From DASYDU01 sp050248495 (GTDB lineage: Bacteria > Planctomycetota > Planctomycetia > Pirellulales > Lacipirellulaceae), in the NCBI GenBank assembly GCA_050248495.1, contig JBFWSG010000008.1, positions 85,046 through 149,045 on the forward strand: a stretch of DNA of 64,000 nucleotides, read 5' to 3'. Within the stretch, counting starts at the first letter, position 1, and each line of letters begins with the position of its first letter. Below the pieces are notes generated by a model. It saw only the letters and a program-made list of their open reading frames with translations, was not told the origin of the DNA and did not search any database. The translations under genes and the position numbers were made by a program. Below are positions 10,675 to 19,295 of this stretch, in pieces.

Positions 10675-11436
10675 TTACCGCCGATATCCAAGTTCGGCGC
10701 CGCCCGAAACGTGCATGATGTGTCCCGTAATAAACCGCGCCTTGTCCGAAAGCAGAAATACGCAAGCGTCGGCGATCACGTCTCCCTCAGGGCAGTTTCC
10801 CAAGGGGTGGATCGCATCCAGATACTCGTTGATTGCCGCCGGATCAGCCTGATCGCTGGCCCATTTTCGCAGCATCGGGGTCCAGGTCCCGGCCGGGCAC
10901 ACCGCATTGACCCGAATGCCATACTCGGCATAGTCCAGGGCCATCGATTTGGTGAGTGTGTTCATGCCGCCCTTTGTAGCGGTGTACGCGGCGTGGGTTG
11001 CCTGCCCGATCACGCCCACCAGGCTGGAAGTGTTGAGGATCGAGCCGCGCGTTTGCCGCAGCGCGTCGAGGCCAAACTTTGTAGTCAGATACACGCTCTT
11101 TAGATTGATCGACAGGACTTCGTCCCATTCCGATTCAGACGTCTCGTGCAGCGGCTTCGATGGACCGGTGATCCCGGCGTTGTTGTGAATCGCATCGATC
11201 CGGCCGAAGTGAGCGAGCGTGGCGGCGATGGCCGCTTGGACCTCGTCGGACTGCGAGACGTCGCAGACAATTCCCAAGTGCCTGGTCCCCAATTCAGCGA
11301 CGGCCGCATCCACGCGGTCCTTCGAGCGAGCAACCACCGCAACCTGAGCGCCTTCGGCCGCGTACGCCTCGGCGCAGTGGCGGCCGATGCCATCCGATCC
11401 GCCGGTGAGGAAGACGACCTTGTTTTCGAGGAGCAT
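10675..11436 (-). CDS. SDR oxidoreductase, probable L-fucose dehydrogenase
   Basis: 253 residues, a complete classical SDR: TGGSDGIG near residue 11, NNAGITG near 85, catalytic Ser in LNTSSLVG, YTATKGG (Tyr/Lys) and the C-terminal FITGHIMHVSGGAELG. It is the first gene of the minus-strand operon and is separated by two bases from the L-fuconate dehydratase. In the non-phosphorylating pathway the first step is NAD(P)-linked oxidation of L-fucose to L-fucono-1,5-lactone by an SDR, which fits the leading position here. The two SDRs of the operon are clearly different proteins, consistent with the two redox steps of the pathway. Which SDR does which step is inference from motifs and position. Confidence 0.83.
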   Translation of the reverse strand: MLLENKVVFLTGGSDGIGRHCAEAYAAEGAQVAVVARSKDRVDAAVAELGTRHLGIVCDVSQSDEVQAAIAATLAHFGRIDAIHNNAGITGPSKPLHETSESEWDEVLSINLKSVYLTTKFGLDALRQTRGSILNTSSLVGVIGQATHAAYTATKGGMNTLTKSMALDYAEYGIRVNAVCPAGTWTPMLRKWASDQADPAAINEYLDAIHPLGNCPEGDVIADACVFLLSDKARFITGHIMHVSGGAELGYRR

Positions 11437-11451
11437 TTTGGCTTGCAGAAT

Positions 11452-11606
11452 CTGTCGGACAGGTTATGATGTGTATGACAGGTAGGCCCTTTGTGCAGAT
11501 TAAGCGGGGCGGGCCTGTCTGTCAATAAAATGGCGTGAAATCTGAATGAGTAGCGAGATGGCCGACGTCATGCGAGTGAAAGAATCGGCAAAACCTGTAC
11601 GACAGG
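11452..11606. promoter_or_regulatory. Cluster of CTGTC/GACAG operator-like sites in the divergent fucose promoter region
   Basis: Four related sites are visible. CTGTCGGACAGG (11452-11463) contains a perfect 11-base palindrome. TGACAGG (11476-11482) and CCTGTCTGTC (11514-11523) are partial matches. CCTGTACGACAGG (11594-11606) is a palindrome with a 3-base centre. The first three lie between the divergent starts of the fucose operon (11436) and the GntR gene (11546); the fourth is within the first codons of the GntR gene. Repeated short palindromes next to a FadR-type regulator are the expected arrangement for its own operators. Binding is inferred, not shown. Confidence 0.5.
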
Positions 11607-12334
11607 ATGGGCCCGAAATCTCGGCACCCCATCGCGCCAGCCAGCAGATCGAAGCTTTTCTGCAGGAGCGGATCCTCTCCGGCGAGTGGCCCTGCGGCCA
11701 CAAACTGCCCTCCGAAGCGGGTTTGCGCGAGCAGTTTGGCGCCAGCCGAACCGTTGTCCGCGAAGCCATTCGCCGCCTGCAAGGCCGCGGTCTGCTCAAG
11801 ACGATCAACGGCAGCGGCAGCTACGTGGCGGGTGGACGTCTGGAGCATGTCTCGCAAGCGGTCAATGCGTACTCCGTGCTCATCGCCAGTGACAAAGATT
11901 TTGGCGATCTCCTGGAGCTGCGGATGGCGATCGAGGGCGACGCCGCCGCGAAGGTCGCTCGCCGGCAATCATCCGATGACTGGCAGTCGCTCGAGGATCG
12001 GCTCTCGGCGATGGAATCCACCCGCGTGCTCGAGGAATTTGCCATTCTCGACATCGATTTCCACATGGAGCTGCTGCGTCTGTCGCGGAATGACTTGTTT
12101 GTTTCGCTGGGATCGGCGCTCCGCGATCGTTACGTAAGATTCGCGATCGACTCCTATCGACGGGGCGAGCGCTTACGTGAAGGCACGCTGGAGGAGCATC
12201 GGCTGATTTTGCGGGCAATCATGAGCGGCGATCCGATGGCGGCCCGTGAGGCAGCTCGTCAGCACGTGTGCCATGCGCGGAGCCGCTGGGAACATAGTCG
12301 AGAGGACGAACCGATCGATCACTCGAAGAAATAG
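11546..12334 (+). CDS. GntR family regulator, FadR subfamily (FCD domain)
   Basis: 262 residues. The winged helix occupies about residues 30-95 (LPSEAGLREQFGASRTVVREAIRRLQGRG, then LLKTINGSGSYV). A helical FCD ligand-binding domain follows (~105-245), with the Asp/His metal-type positions DLLELRMAIEG, DIDFHMEL and HRLILRAI. FadR-type GntR proteins usually repress sugar-acid or fatty-acid operons and release DNA on binding a pathway intermediate. The gene is divergent from the fucose operon (109 bases between starts) and its stop is 20 bases before the GH29 fucosidase start, so it probably controls both directions through the palindromic sites nearby. Two further in-frame ATGs (11558, 11570) precede the DNA-binding domain, so the exact start is uncertain. 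Confidence 0.9.
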   Translation: MSSEMADVMRVKESAKPVRQDGPEISAPHRASQQIEAFLQERILSGEWPCGHKLPSEAGLREQFGASRTVVREAIRRLQGRGLLKTINGSGSYVAGGRLEHVSQAVNAYSVLIASDKDFGDLLELRMAIEGDAAAKVARRQSSDDWQSLEDRLSAMESTRVLEEFAILDIDFHMELLRLSRNDLFVSLGSALRDRYVRFAIDSYRRGERLREGTLEEHRLILRAIMSGDPMAAREAARQHVCHARSRWEHSREDEPIDHSKK

Positions 12335-12354
12335 TGGTTGGTGTTGGGGCGGAA

Positions 12355-14166
12355 ATGGTCAAGAGATTCTTAAGCGTGAGGCGGGCTGCAGTCTGGTGCG
12401 GGCTGGCGTTCACTGTTGCCGCCACAGCGACAGGCATCGGCCGCGCGGAAGAAGCGGCGAAGAAGGTCGATGAGAATTCTGCCGCCATCGATCAAGCGGC
12501 GACCGATCGCGCGATCGACGCCTGGCGTGCGAAGCGGTTCGGCATGTTCGTCCATTGGGGGCCGATCGCGCTCAAGGGCGCAGAGATCGGCTGGTCGCGC
12601 GGCCGCGAAGTGCCTGCCGAAGAGTACGACGCGCTCTACAAGGATTTCAATCCGACGGAGTTCGACGCCGACGCCTGGGCGACGCTCGCGCGCGACGCCG
12701 GCATGAAGTACCTGGTCATCACGTCCAAGCACCACGACGGCTTTTGCCTGTGGCCGACGAAGTGCTCCGACTACAACATCGCGAACACGCCGTTTCAGCG
12801 GGATATCCTCCGCGAGCTGAGCGCGGCATGCGGGCGGGCGGGCGTCCAATTCTGCACGTACTACTCGCTGCCGGATTGGCGCGACGCAGACTATCCCTTG
12901 GGTTCTCCCGGCGGCAGTACGAAGAAGCCCCACCCGAATATGGCGCGGTTCTACGATTTGATCCGAGCCCAAACGCGGGAGCTGATCGAGCAGTATCACC
13001 CGGGCATTCTCTGGTTCGACGGGGATTGGGAAGAGCCGTGGAACCACGACTTGGGCAGCCGGCTCTACGTCGAGCTGAAACAACAGAACCCCGAGCTGAT
13101 CATCAACAACCGCATCGCCAAGAGCCGTCCGGGCGTCGTTCCCGAGGGAACTCCGAGGCAGGCGAACTCCGGCGACTACGATACGCCCGAGCAGCGCATT
13201 GGCAGCTTCAGTCGCGAGATTCCCTGGGAAACCTGCATGACGATTTGCCAGAACTGGTCCTGGAAGCCGAACGACGAAATGAAATCGCTCAAAGAGTGTT
13301 TGCAGGCATTGGTGCAAACGGTGGGCGGCGACGGCAACTTTCTCTTCAATGTGGGGCCGATGCCCGACGGCCGCATCGAACCGCGGCAAGCCCAGCGGTT
13401 GCGCGAGATGGGCGCCTGGCTCGAGAAATATGGCGACGGCATCTACGGCACGCGTGGCGGACCGTTCAAGCCGGGAATGTGGGGCGCCGCCACCTGCAAA
13501 GGAAACCGCATCCACGTGTATGTGATGAAGTGGCCGGCGCAAGGGCCGTTCGAATTGCCGCCGATCGGGAAGCGAATCATCGACAGCCGCACGCTCAGCG
13601 GAGGCGCGGCCCGCGTGACGCAGGGCGACTCGGGCATCTCGATCGACGTCGACGCTGCCGACCGTAACGAGATTGCGACCGTGATCGAGCTCACGATTGA
13701 TGGCGATGCCTTTTCGATCGAGCCGGTGGACGTTGACTATCGCAGCGGCTCGCTTGCCCGCGACAAACGGGCCACGGCATCGAACGTGTTCTACAACGAA
13801 CCACAATACGCCGCTCGGTCGGCAATCGACGACGACAACGCCACGCGCTGGGCGACCGACAGCGGGTCGCAGCCGGCGTGGCTGGAAGTCGATCTCGGCG
13901 AGCCGACGAAGATCGAGCGGTTTCTGATCGATGAGCCGGCGGAATACAAGCGGATCGAGAAATACGGGCTCGAAGCCTTCGCTGGAAACAAGTGGCAGAC
14001 GATTCACACCGGTTCCACGATCGGTCCAGAACATTCGGTTTCGGTTGCCACGATCACGGCCAGCCGCGTGCGACTTCAGATTCTGAAGTCGAGCGACGCG
14101 CCGACGATTCGGGAATTTCAGGTCTATGGTCCATCCAGCACACAATCTACGACAGCTACGAATTGA
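12355..14166 (+). CDS. GH29 alpha-L-fucosidase with C-terminal F5/8 type C domain
   Basis: 603 residues from the ATG at 12355, chosen over a GTG at 12334 that overlaps the GntR stop; the ATG is followed by a signal peptide (FLSVRRAAVWCGLAFTVAATATG). The GH29 barrel has FGMFVHWGPIA near residue 63, TSKHHDGFCLW near 124 and GILWFDGDW, whose first Asp (~222) is the expected nucleophile of these retaining enzymes. The C-terminal ~115 residues form a discoidin/F5-8 type C-like module (RATASNVFYN, ATRWATDSGSQPAWLEVDLG) that may bind glycan. The enzyme would release terminal L-fucose outside the cytoplasm, supplying the adjacent fucose catabolic operon. It lies 20 bases after the GntR gene. Confidence 0.93.
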   Translation: MVKRFLSVRRAAVWCGLAFTVAATATGIGRAEEAAKKVDENSAAIDQAATDRAIDAWRAKRFGMFVHWGPIALKGAEIGWSRGREVPAEEYDALYKDFNPTEFDADAWATLARDAGMKYLVITSKHHDGFCLWPTKCSDYNIANTPFQRDILRELSAACGRAGVQFCTYYSLPDWRDADYPLGSPGGSTKKPHPNMARFYDLIRAQTRELIEQYHPGILWFDGDWEEPWNHDLGSRLYVELKQQNPELIINNRIAKSRPGVVPEGTPRQANSGDYDTPEQRIGSFSREIPWETCMTICQNWSWKPNDEMKSLKECLQALVQTVGGDGNFLFNVGPMPDGRIEPRQAQRLREMGAWLEKYGDGIYGTRGGPFKPGMWGAATCKGNRIHVYVMKWPAQGPFELPPIGKRIIDSRTLSGGAARVTQGDSGISIDVDAADRNEIATVIELTIDGDAFSIEPVDVDYRSGSLARDKRATASNVFYNEPQYAARSAIDDDNATRWATDSGSQPAWLEVDLGEPTKIERFLIDEPAEYKRIEKYGLEAFAGNKWQTIHTGSTIGPEHSVSVATITASRVRLQILKSSDAPTIREFQVYGPSSTQSTTATN

Positions 14167-14263
14167 CTTGCTGCGAACGATCTCCAGGCCCGGGTTGGAT
14201 ATTGTCAGGCTGCGTTCGTTGACGGAATTCTCGAACGGCTTCGACCAGAGGAGTCGGAACACC

Positions 14264-15394
14264 GTGGCAGAAGTGAGAACCAAACGGATCGCGCTGGCCC
14301 TGCAGGAATCGGTCGCGCTGCGGTTTTCGATTCTGCAGGGCGTTCAGGACTACGCGCGCACGCGTCCCGATTGGAAGCTTGTTCGTGGCGGCGGGTCGTT
14401 GGTGCTCACGTGGCAAGACGCGCTCGCCGCGCGGCCGGATGGAATCATCGGTTTTGTCGGGGAAGAGATCGTTCCCGCCTTGCGCGATGCCGAGATTCCG
14501 GTGGTCTGCGTCAACAGCGTGCACAATTTGCAGCAGCTGGTGCGGGTTCGTTCCGATGCGGAAGCGGTCGGATCGTTGGCCGCCAAGTATTTTCTCGACC
14601 TCGGCTACGAACAGTTCGCCTACTGCACCGACGTCCCTTACCATCACTATTCGCAGAAGCGTTGGGAGGGATTTCGCGACACGCTGCAAGCAGCCGGCCG
14701 CGCGGCGACGTTGGTCCGCCTCCGCGAGCGTCGTGCCGAATTCACGGAAGAGGATTTTGCGGAGATCGCCGGGCTGCCAGGCGGCACGGCGCTCTACTGT
14801 GCCACGGACTCCTGCGCGCGGCGCGTGTTGAATTTCGCCGAGGAAGCGGGCATCGAGATCCCGCGACAGCTCGCCGTCTTGGGCACCGACAACGACCCGT
14901 TCTTCTGCGAAGGGGGCCGCACGCTGCTGTCGAGCATCGACGTGAATCACCGCAAAACCGGAGCGACGGCGGCGGCCACGCTGGACAAAATTCTCGACGG
15001 CGAGGCGATTCCGGAAGAAGCCGTCCTGATCCGGCCCACGAAAGTCGTCACCCGCGCGAGCACCGACCCGGCCAGTGCGGCGACGCATCCGCTGGTCGTC
15101 AAAGCGCTGCAGACGATCGACCAGCGCGCCCACGATCCCGATTTCAACACGGAAGAGCTCGCCAAGATTTGCGGCGTTTCGTCCCGGACGATCGGCCGGC
15201 TGTTTGAACAACATCGCCTGCGCTCTCCGTATCAGGTGTTGTTGAACGTTCGCGTAGGCAACGCGCAGCGGCTTCTGCAGGAGAGCGAGCTCACGGCGGA
15301 CGAGATCGCATTTCGTTGTGGATTTACCGACTATTCGTCGTTTTATCGGGTATTCAAGAGCCAAGTGGGGATGTCCCCCTCGGCGTTTCGGTAG
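14264..15394 (+). CDS. XylR-type AraC family regulator with periplasmic-binding-protein-like sensor domain
   Basis: 376 residues from a GTG at 14264, preceded by AGAGGAG at a good distance; the open frame extends further upstream but without protein character and into the GH29 gene. Residues ~1-265 form a LacI/PBP1-like sugar-sensing domain (RIALALQESVALRFSILQGVQDYA, GTDNDPFFCEGGRTLLSSID). The last ~100 residues are an AraC helix-turn-helix domain (ELAKICGVSSRTIGRLFEQH, ADEIAFRCGFTDYSSFYRVFK). This architecture is that of the xylose activator XylR and its planctomycete relatives. Located 97 bases after the fucosidase, it may be a second, activating regulator of the fucose genes or may act on the downstream surface genes. 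Confidence 0.9.
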   Translation: MAEVRTKRIALALQESVALRFSILQGVQDYARTRPDWKLVRGGGSLVLTWQDALAARPDGIIGFVGEEIVPALRDAEIPVVCVNSVHNLQQLVRVRSDAEAVGSLAAKYFLDLGYEQFAYCTDVPYHHYSQKRWEGFRDTLQAAGRAATLVRLRERRAEFTEEDFAEIAGLPGGTALYCATDSCARRVLNFAEEAGIEIPRQLAVLGTDNDPFFCEGGRTLLSSIDVNHRKTGATAAATLDKILDGEAIPEEAVLIRPTKVVTRASTDPASAATHPLVVKALQTIDQRAHDPDFNTEELAKICGVSSRTIGRLFEQHRLRSPYQVLLNVRVGNAQRLLQESELTADEIAFRCGFTDYSSFYRVFKSQVGMSPSAFR

Positions 15395-15713
15395 GCCTCG
15401 TGGTGTTGCATTAGGCGGGATTCAGGTGGCGGCTTCAAAGTTCAATTCATCGGCGGTTGGTGGGCGCTCGCGCGCGTGTCGCGCGGAGAGCGTCCGAACA
15501 GCTTGTCCGTTTTTGCAATCTGTGCTGCCCTCACTGCAATGGCCGAAAATGCGGGGCGGAATTTTAATGAATAGTGAAGGGCGGATCATCGGCCGCACGC
15601 GCTTTGGCAATCGCGAATTGCCGCGCCGGAGCCTGGCTCGGGCTCTCCGGAACCCTGGCGGTCGCGCTTTTCACAATCGGTTTCTTTTCAGTTCCAATTT
15701 CGGGAGACGACTC
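15395..15713. other. Non-coding stretch upstream of PEP-CTERM gene
   Basis: 319 bases with no convincing gene. An open frame runs through it into the next gene but starts inside the XylR-type gene and shows no protein-like character before the signal peptide at 15714. Two GC-rich imperfect inverted repeats (around 15468-15493 and 15626-15651) are visible. I could not identify a clear promoter. Confidence 0.5.
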
Positions 15714-16514
15714 ATGAGATTTCTTCAGTGGAGTGCGATGGCGGCTGCGCTGGCATGTGGGGCGCTGGCGGCTGGCCACAGCAACGCGGCGTTCTTCAGC
15801 GGAAGCTCTGCCGACATCACCGACTTCGCGGGCGGCAGCGAAGTGTCGACCGCCGGCACACTCGTCGACGCGGTCAACCTTTTGAATCACAACAACGGCG
15901 GCGTGGGGATCAGCACGACGATCAACGGCGTATTGTTCAAGGGCACGCAGCCCGGCGCGTATCACGAGGGCGCGGAATCGTTCGCCAACGCATCGTTCGT
16001 CTATCACGGCGGCGACGGTTACGCCGACTCGAATCTTTGGTCTACGGGCGGCGCCTACGACACGCTCGCGGATTCCCAGATTTACGGAATGGATAATGGC
16101 AATGTGAACGTCGGTGACGGCTACGGCGTTGTCAACCTGACGCCCGACGTGTTGTATCAACTGCAAGTGTTCATGCTCGATGATCGCGCTGGCGTGTCGA
16201 AGACATTTCCGTTGCAATTCCAGCAGACTGCTTTCACCGGCAATTTCGACGAATTGGACGGCAACGTCACTTCACAAGAGATCGGCTACATCTCGGGCAT
16301 CACGATCGGCGGCAACGGCGTGACCGCTTCGAACGGCGAGATCGCCACCGTGCTGTTCAAAGTCGACTCGGGTTACAACGGTGTGTTGGTGAACAGCTGG
16401 GACGGCGGCGCAATCAACGGCATGCAATTGCGCGTCGTGCCGGAGCCGACCTCGTTATTGCTCTTGGGGCTCGCTGGCATCAGCCTGGCCGCCTTCGGGA
16501 AGCGGGCTGGCTGA
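15714..16514 (+). CDS. PEP-CTERM sorting domain protein
   Basis: 266 residues from the ATG at 15714, preceded by GGGAGA and followed by a signal peptide (WSAMAAALACGALAAGHSNA). The C-terminus is a textbook PEP-CTERM signal: VPEPTSLLLLGLAGISLAAFG and then basic residues. The protein should therefore be exported and processed by an exosortase, which is not encoded in this window. The body has no catalytic motif I recognise (TDFAGGSEVSTAGTLVDAVNL, INGVLFKG, VYHGGDGYADSNLW). It is a close paralog of the protein at 18236, but lacks that protein's dockerin-type repeats. It is followed by a strong hairpin at 16584. Confidence 0.88.
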   Translation: MRFLQWSAMAAALACGALAAGHSNAAFFSGSSADITDFAGGSEVSTAGTLVDAVNLLNHNNGGVGISTTINGVLFKGTQPGAYHEGAESFANASFVYHGGDGYADSNLWSTGGAYDTLADSQIYGMDNGNVNVGDGYGVVNLTPDVLYQLQVFMLDDRAGVSKTFPLQFQQTAFTGNFDELDGNVTSQEIGYISGITIGGNGVTASNGEIATVLFKVDSGYNGVLVNSWDGGAINGMQLRVVPEPTSLLLLGLAGISLAAFGKRAG

Positions 16515-16583
16515 GGAAGAAACGTAGAGAGGCGCACGGGCAGTGAACACGGAGGAGTGCAAGTAGGGGGAAACGGTTAGTGA

Positions 16584-16628
16584 TGCTGTCGTGGCCGGAG
16601 CCGGAACTCCGGCCGCGGCAGCACTTTT
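16584..16628 (+). terminator. Probable intrinsic terminator
   Basis: A 17-base-pair stem (16584-16600 with 16607-16623, two G-U pairs) and a 6-base loop, followed by CTTTT. It lies 69 bases after the stop of the PEP-CTERM gene at 16514 and before the ATG of the SGNH gene at 16654. Confidence 0.6.
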
Positions 16629-16653
16629 CGGACGGTTGGTTGAGGCGAAGGCG

Positions 16654-18243
16654 ATGACTCATCTGCGGCTACCACAAGCGAGCGAGGCTCGTGCACTCCG
16701 TGTGCGGGCGGGGCTGCGGCTGGTCGCACTGCGCGGCTTGTTCGCCGCGGCAGTGATGGGAATGATGCTGATGCCACACATAGCCGCAGCGGATCCCAAC
16801 TATATCGCCGGCCTCACGTTCTCCGATCGCAGCCCCGGCAGTCCGCGGGCCGATTCTTTCGAGTCCGTGCTGCGGCTGGACGCAAACGACACATCGTTTG
16901 CCGGTGCCGCAGGTTGGGGCGGCGGATTCACTTCCTGGCAGCAGCAGTTTGACCATAGCAAGACACTCGTTGCCAATCTTCAAAGTGCAGGACTGGTGTT
17001 CCTTGGTGATTCGCTCACCCAGAATTGGGGCAACGTCGGCGGAAGGCTCGTTAACGGAGCGGGCGCTGGAACTTGGAACTCGGCGGAACACAACTACGAT
17101 CAGTACGGAGCACTCAACCTGGGAATCGCCGGTGACCAGACTCAAAACCTGATCTACCGGCTCGAGCACGGACAGCTCAACGGTCTGAATCCCGGCCTTG
17201 TCGTCCTGATGATCGGCACGAACAACCTCTTCGCGCCGACGGGCAATCCCGGCTTCCCGGCCGCCGACTACGTTGGCCCCGCGCATACCGCGGAAGAAGT
17301 CGCCGACGGTGTGCTGGCGACGGTGCAAGCCATCCACGCGCAACTTCCCAATTCGCACATCCTCGCTTTGAGCGTGCTCCGAGGACTTACGAGCAGCGAT
17401 CCCGATCGAATCGCAGCCGATGCCGCCAACGGTTTTGTCGCCAGCGCGTATGAAACGGACACGAACCCGTATCTCCACTATTTGGACATCTCCAGCCGCT
17501 TCCGCAATCCGAATGGCACGATCAACGGCAACATCGGCGGCGACGGCGTCCATTTGACGGCAGCCGGCTACGAAGCGTGGGCCGAGGAGATTGCTCCGTT
17601 CGTCGACCAATATGCCAAGATCGACCCTGAGAGCGCCTATGTCAACGTCGCGCCACGGGGGACCGTGAGTTGGCAGAATTCCGCGGACGGCTCGTTCGGA
17701 CACTTCGCTCTCGACGCGATCGATGACAACTTCAGCACCTTCAATCACAGCGACTTCGACGGCTCCTTCGGCGGAAATTCCGCGACGCCCGACCGCTTCA
17801 CGCTGGAATTGGATCGCGTCTACGACCTCAAGAGCATCGAGATCGTCAACCGCGGCACGAGCGATGGCGGGTCGGCGGTGTCGGACGCGCGCCTGACCGG
17901 AACCGTGTTGGAGGTCTTGGCGGCCAACGGCGTCGACGTCCTGTTTTCGACCACCATCGTTGAAAACCCCACGCTCCTCGGCGAAAAGCTCTCGTTCGAC
18001 AACCACGGCCAAGGCATTGCCGGCGCGAAGTACGTACGGCTGACAACGAACAATTACTTGCACATCAGTGAAATCCGAGCCAATGTGGCCGCCGTTCCTG
18101 AAATCGGCGCGCTGCAACTACTTAGCCTTGGCTGGCTCACTTTCTGGACCACAGCGCGGCAGGGCTGTCTGCGGTTCGGAGAACGGAACAACCATGCCCT
18201 CCGACAAGATGCCCTCCGAAAAGGAAACCCCACCGATGAATAA
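16654..18243 (+). CDS. Secreted SGNH/GDSL hydrolase with C-terminal domain and degenerate PEP-CTERM-like tail
   Basis: 529 residues from the ATG at 16654; upstream in-frame starts fall in the terminator hairpin. After an N-terminal export segment (RGLFAAAVMGMMLMPHIAAA) the SGNH blocks appear in order: GDSLT (Ser ~120), the Gly block at LNLGIAGDQT, GTNN (~190) and GDGVHLT (Asp/His ~305). The hydrolase part resembles platelet-activating-factor acetylhydrolase-type SGNH esterases, acting on ester-linked acyl or acetyl groups. Residues ~340-485 look like a discoidin-like binding domain. The end reads VPEIGALQLLSLGWLTF plus a ~30-residue hydrophilic tail, which resembles a PEP-CTERM signal with Ile in place of the second Pro and with an abnormal tail. 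The stop overlaps the next gene's start in ATGAATAA, suggesting translational coupling. Confidence 0.85.
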   Translation: MTHLRLPQASEARALRVRAGLRLVALRGLFAAAVMGMMLMPHIAAADPNYIAGLTFSDRSPGSPRADSFESVLRLDANDTSFAGAAGWGGGFTSWQQQFDHSKTLVANLQSAGLVFLGDSLTQNWGNVGGRLVNGAGAGTWNSAEHNYDQYGALNLGIAGDQTQNLIYRLEHGQLNGLNPGLVVLMIGTNNLFAPTGNPGFPAADYVGPAHTAEEVADGVLATVQAIHAQLPNSHILALSVLRGLTSSDPDRIAADAANGFVASAYETDTNPYLHYLDISSRFRNPNGTINGNIGGDGVHLTAAGYEAWAEEIAPFVDQYAKIDPESAYVNVAPRGTVSWQNSADGSFGHFALDAIDDNFSTFNHSDFDGSFGGNSATPDRFTLELDRVYDLKSIEIVNRGTSDGGSAVSDARLTGTVLEVLAANGVDVLFSTTIVENPTLLGEKLSFDNHGQGIAGAKYVRLTTNNYLHISEIRANVAAVPEIGALQLLSLGWLTFWTTARQGCLRFGERNNHALRQDALRKGNPTDE

Positions 18244-19246
18244 ACTTCACACCTTTGCCGGCTGTTGTGCTCTGGCGCTGGCTATGTCGTCGCCGCTGTT
18301 TGCCGCCACGTTTCAAGGCACGTCGACGGACATCACCGATTTCACAAACGGCAGCGAAGTGTCGACGCGCGGCACGCTCGTCGACGCCGTCAACCTGATC
18401 AACGACGACCAGGGCACGCCCGACGTCACGATCAACGGCGTGCTCTTCAAGGGGATCGCGCCTGGCCAGTTTCATGAGGCCGGGGAGTCCTTTGCCGAAG
18501 CCTCGTTCGTCTACCACGGCGGCGACGGCTACCAGGACGTGAACTTGTGGACCTCCGGCGGGGCTTACGATTTATTGGCGGACTCGCAGCTGTATGGAGT
18601 CGATAAGGGCGAAATCAACTATGGCGACGGATTCGGCGTCGTGAATCTTACGCCGGGCACGCGGTACGAGCTGCAGATCTTCATGCTCGACGATCGGGCA
18701 GACGTCACCAAGTCTTTTCCGCTGCAGTTTCAGCAAGTGACTTTCACCGGAAACGTCGATGAATACGTCCCATACGATCCGGCGCCCGCTGACTTGGGCT
18801 ACATGGAAGGGATCACGATCGGCGGCGCGGGTGTCACGCATGCGAATGGCGAAATCGCTACCATTCGGTTTTCCATCGATGAAGGTTTCAACGGCATTTT
18901 TGTGAACACCTGGAACGCCGGGGCGTTCAACGGCATGCAGCTGCGCTTGCTCGGATTGCCGGGCGACTACAATGGGGATAACGCCGTCGACGCCGCCGAC
19001 TACAATGTCTGGAAAAGCGCCTTCGGGTCGACTTCCCAACTGGCGGCAGACGGCAGCGGAAACGGCATCGTCGATGCCGCGGACTACACGATCTGGCGCG
19101 ACAGTGCAGCCTCCGGAAGCGGCAGCCTCGTGGCGGCCGGCGTTCCCGAGCCAGGCACGATGCTGCTGGTGATGACTTGTCTTACGCTGGGAGCCGCGGT
19201 CGGCAGAGCTCGCGGCGAACATCGGCGTTGTGCAATCGCTTTGTAG
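18236..19246 (+). CDS. PEP-CTERM protein with dockerin type I-like repeats
   Basis: 336 residues from the ATG at 18236, preceded by AAAAGGAAA and overlapping the SGNH gene stop by 8 bases. It has a signal peptide (about 1-24, LALAMSSPLFA). The body is paralogous to the protein at 15714 (TDITDFTNGSEVSTRGTLVDAVNL versus TDFAGGSEVSTAGTLVDAVNL). After the body come two dockerin-type Ca-binding repeats, GDYNGDNAVDAADYNVWKSA and GNGIVDAADYTIWRDS, and then the sorting signal VPEPGTMLLVMTCLTLGAAVG with Arg residues. Dockerins in cellulosomes pair with cohesins; no cohesin was recognised here. Likely a cell-surface or secreted protein. The molecular role of the body is unknown. Confidence 0.87.
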   Translation: MNKLHTFAGCCALALAMSSPLFAATFQGTSTDITDFTNGSEVSTRGTLVDAVNLINDDQGTPDVTINGVLFKGIAPGQFHEAGESFAEASFVYHGGDGYQDVNLWTSGGAYDLLADSQLYGVDKGEINYGDGFGVVNLTPGTRYELQIFMLDDRADVTKSFPLQFQQVTFTGNVDEYVPYDPAPADLGYMEGITIGGAGVTHANGEIATIRFSIDEGFNGIFVNTWNAGAFNGMQLRLLGLPGDYNGDNAVDAADYNVWKSAFGSTSQLAADGSGNGIVDAADYTIWRDSAASGSGSLVAAGVPEPGTMLLVMTCLTLGAAVGRARGEHRRCAIAL

Positions 19247-19295
19247 CTCAGAGATTGCAGTACAGAGATCGTAGCACAGAGAAGGACGAATCGAG

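Noticed and set aside
9431..10852. 473-codon plus-strand frame over the fuconate dehydratase
   Set aside because: Antisense shadow of an enolase-superfamily gene with all catalytic residues on the minus strand.
12370..14283. 637-codon open frame antisense to the GH29 gene
   Set aside because: Arg/Val-rich shadow frame of a GC-rich gene; no domain, and the sense strand has a complete GH29 with catalytic motifs.
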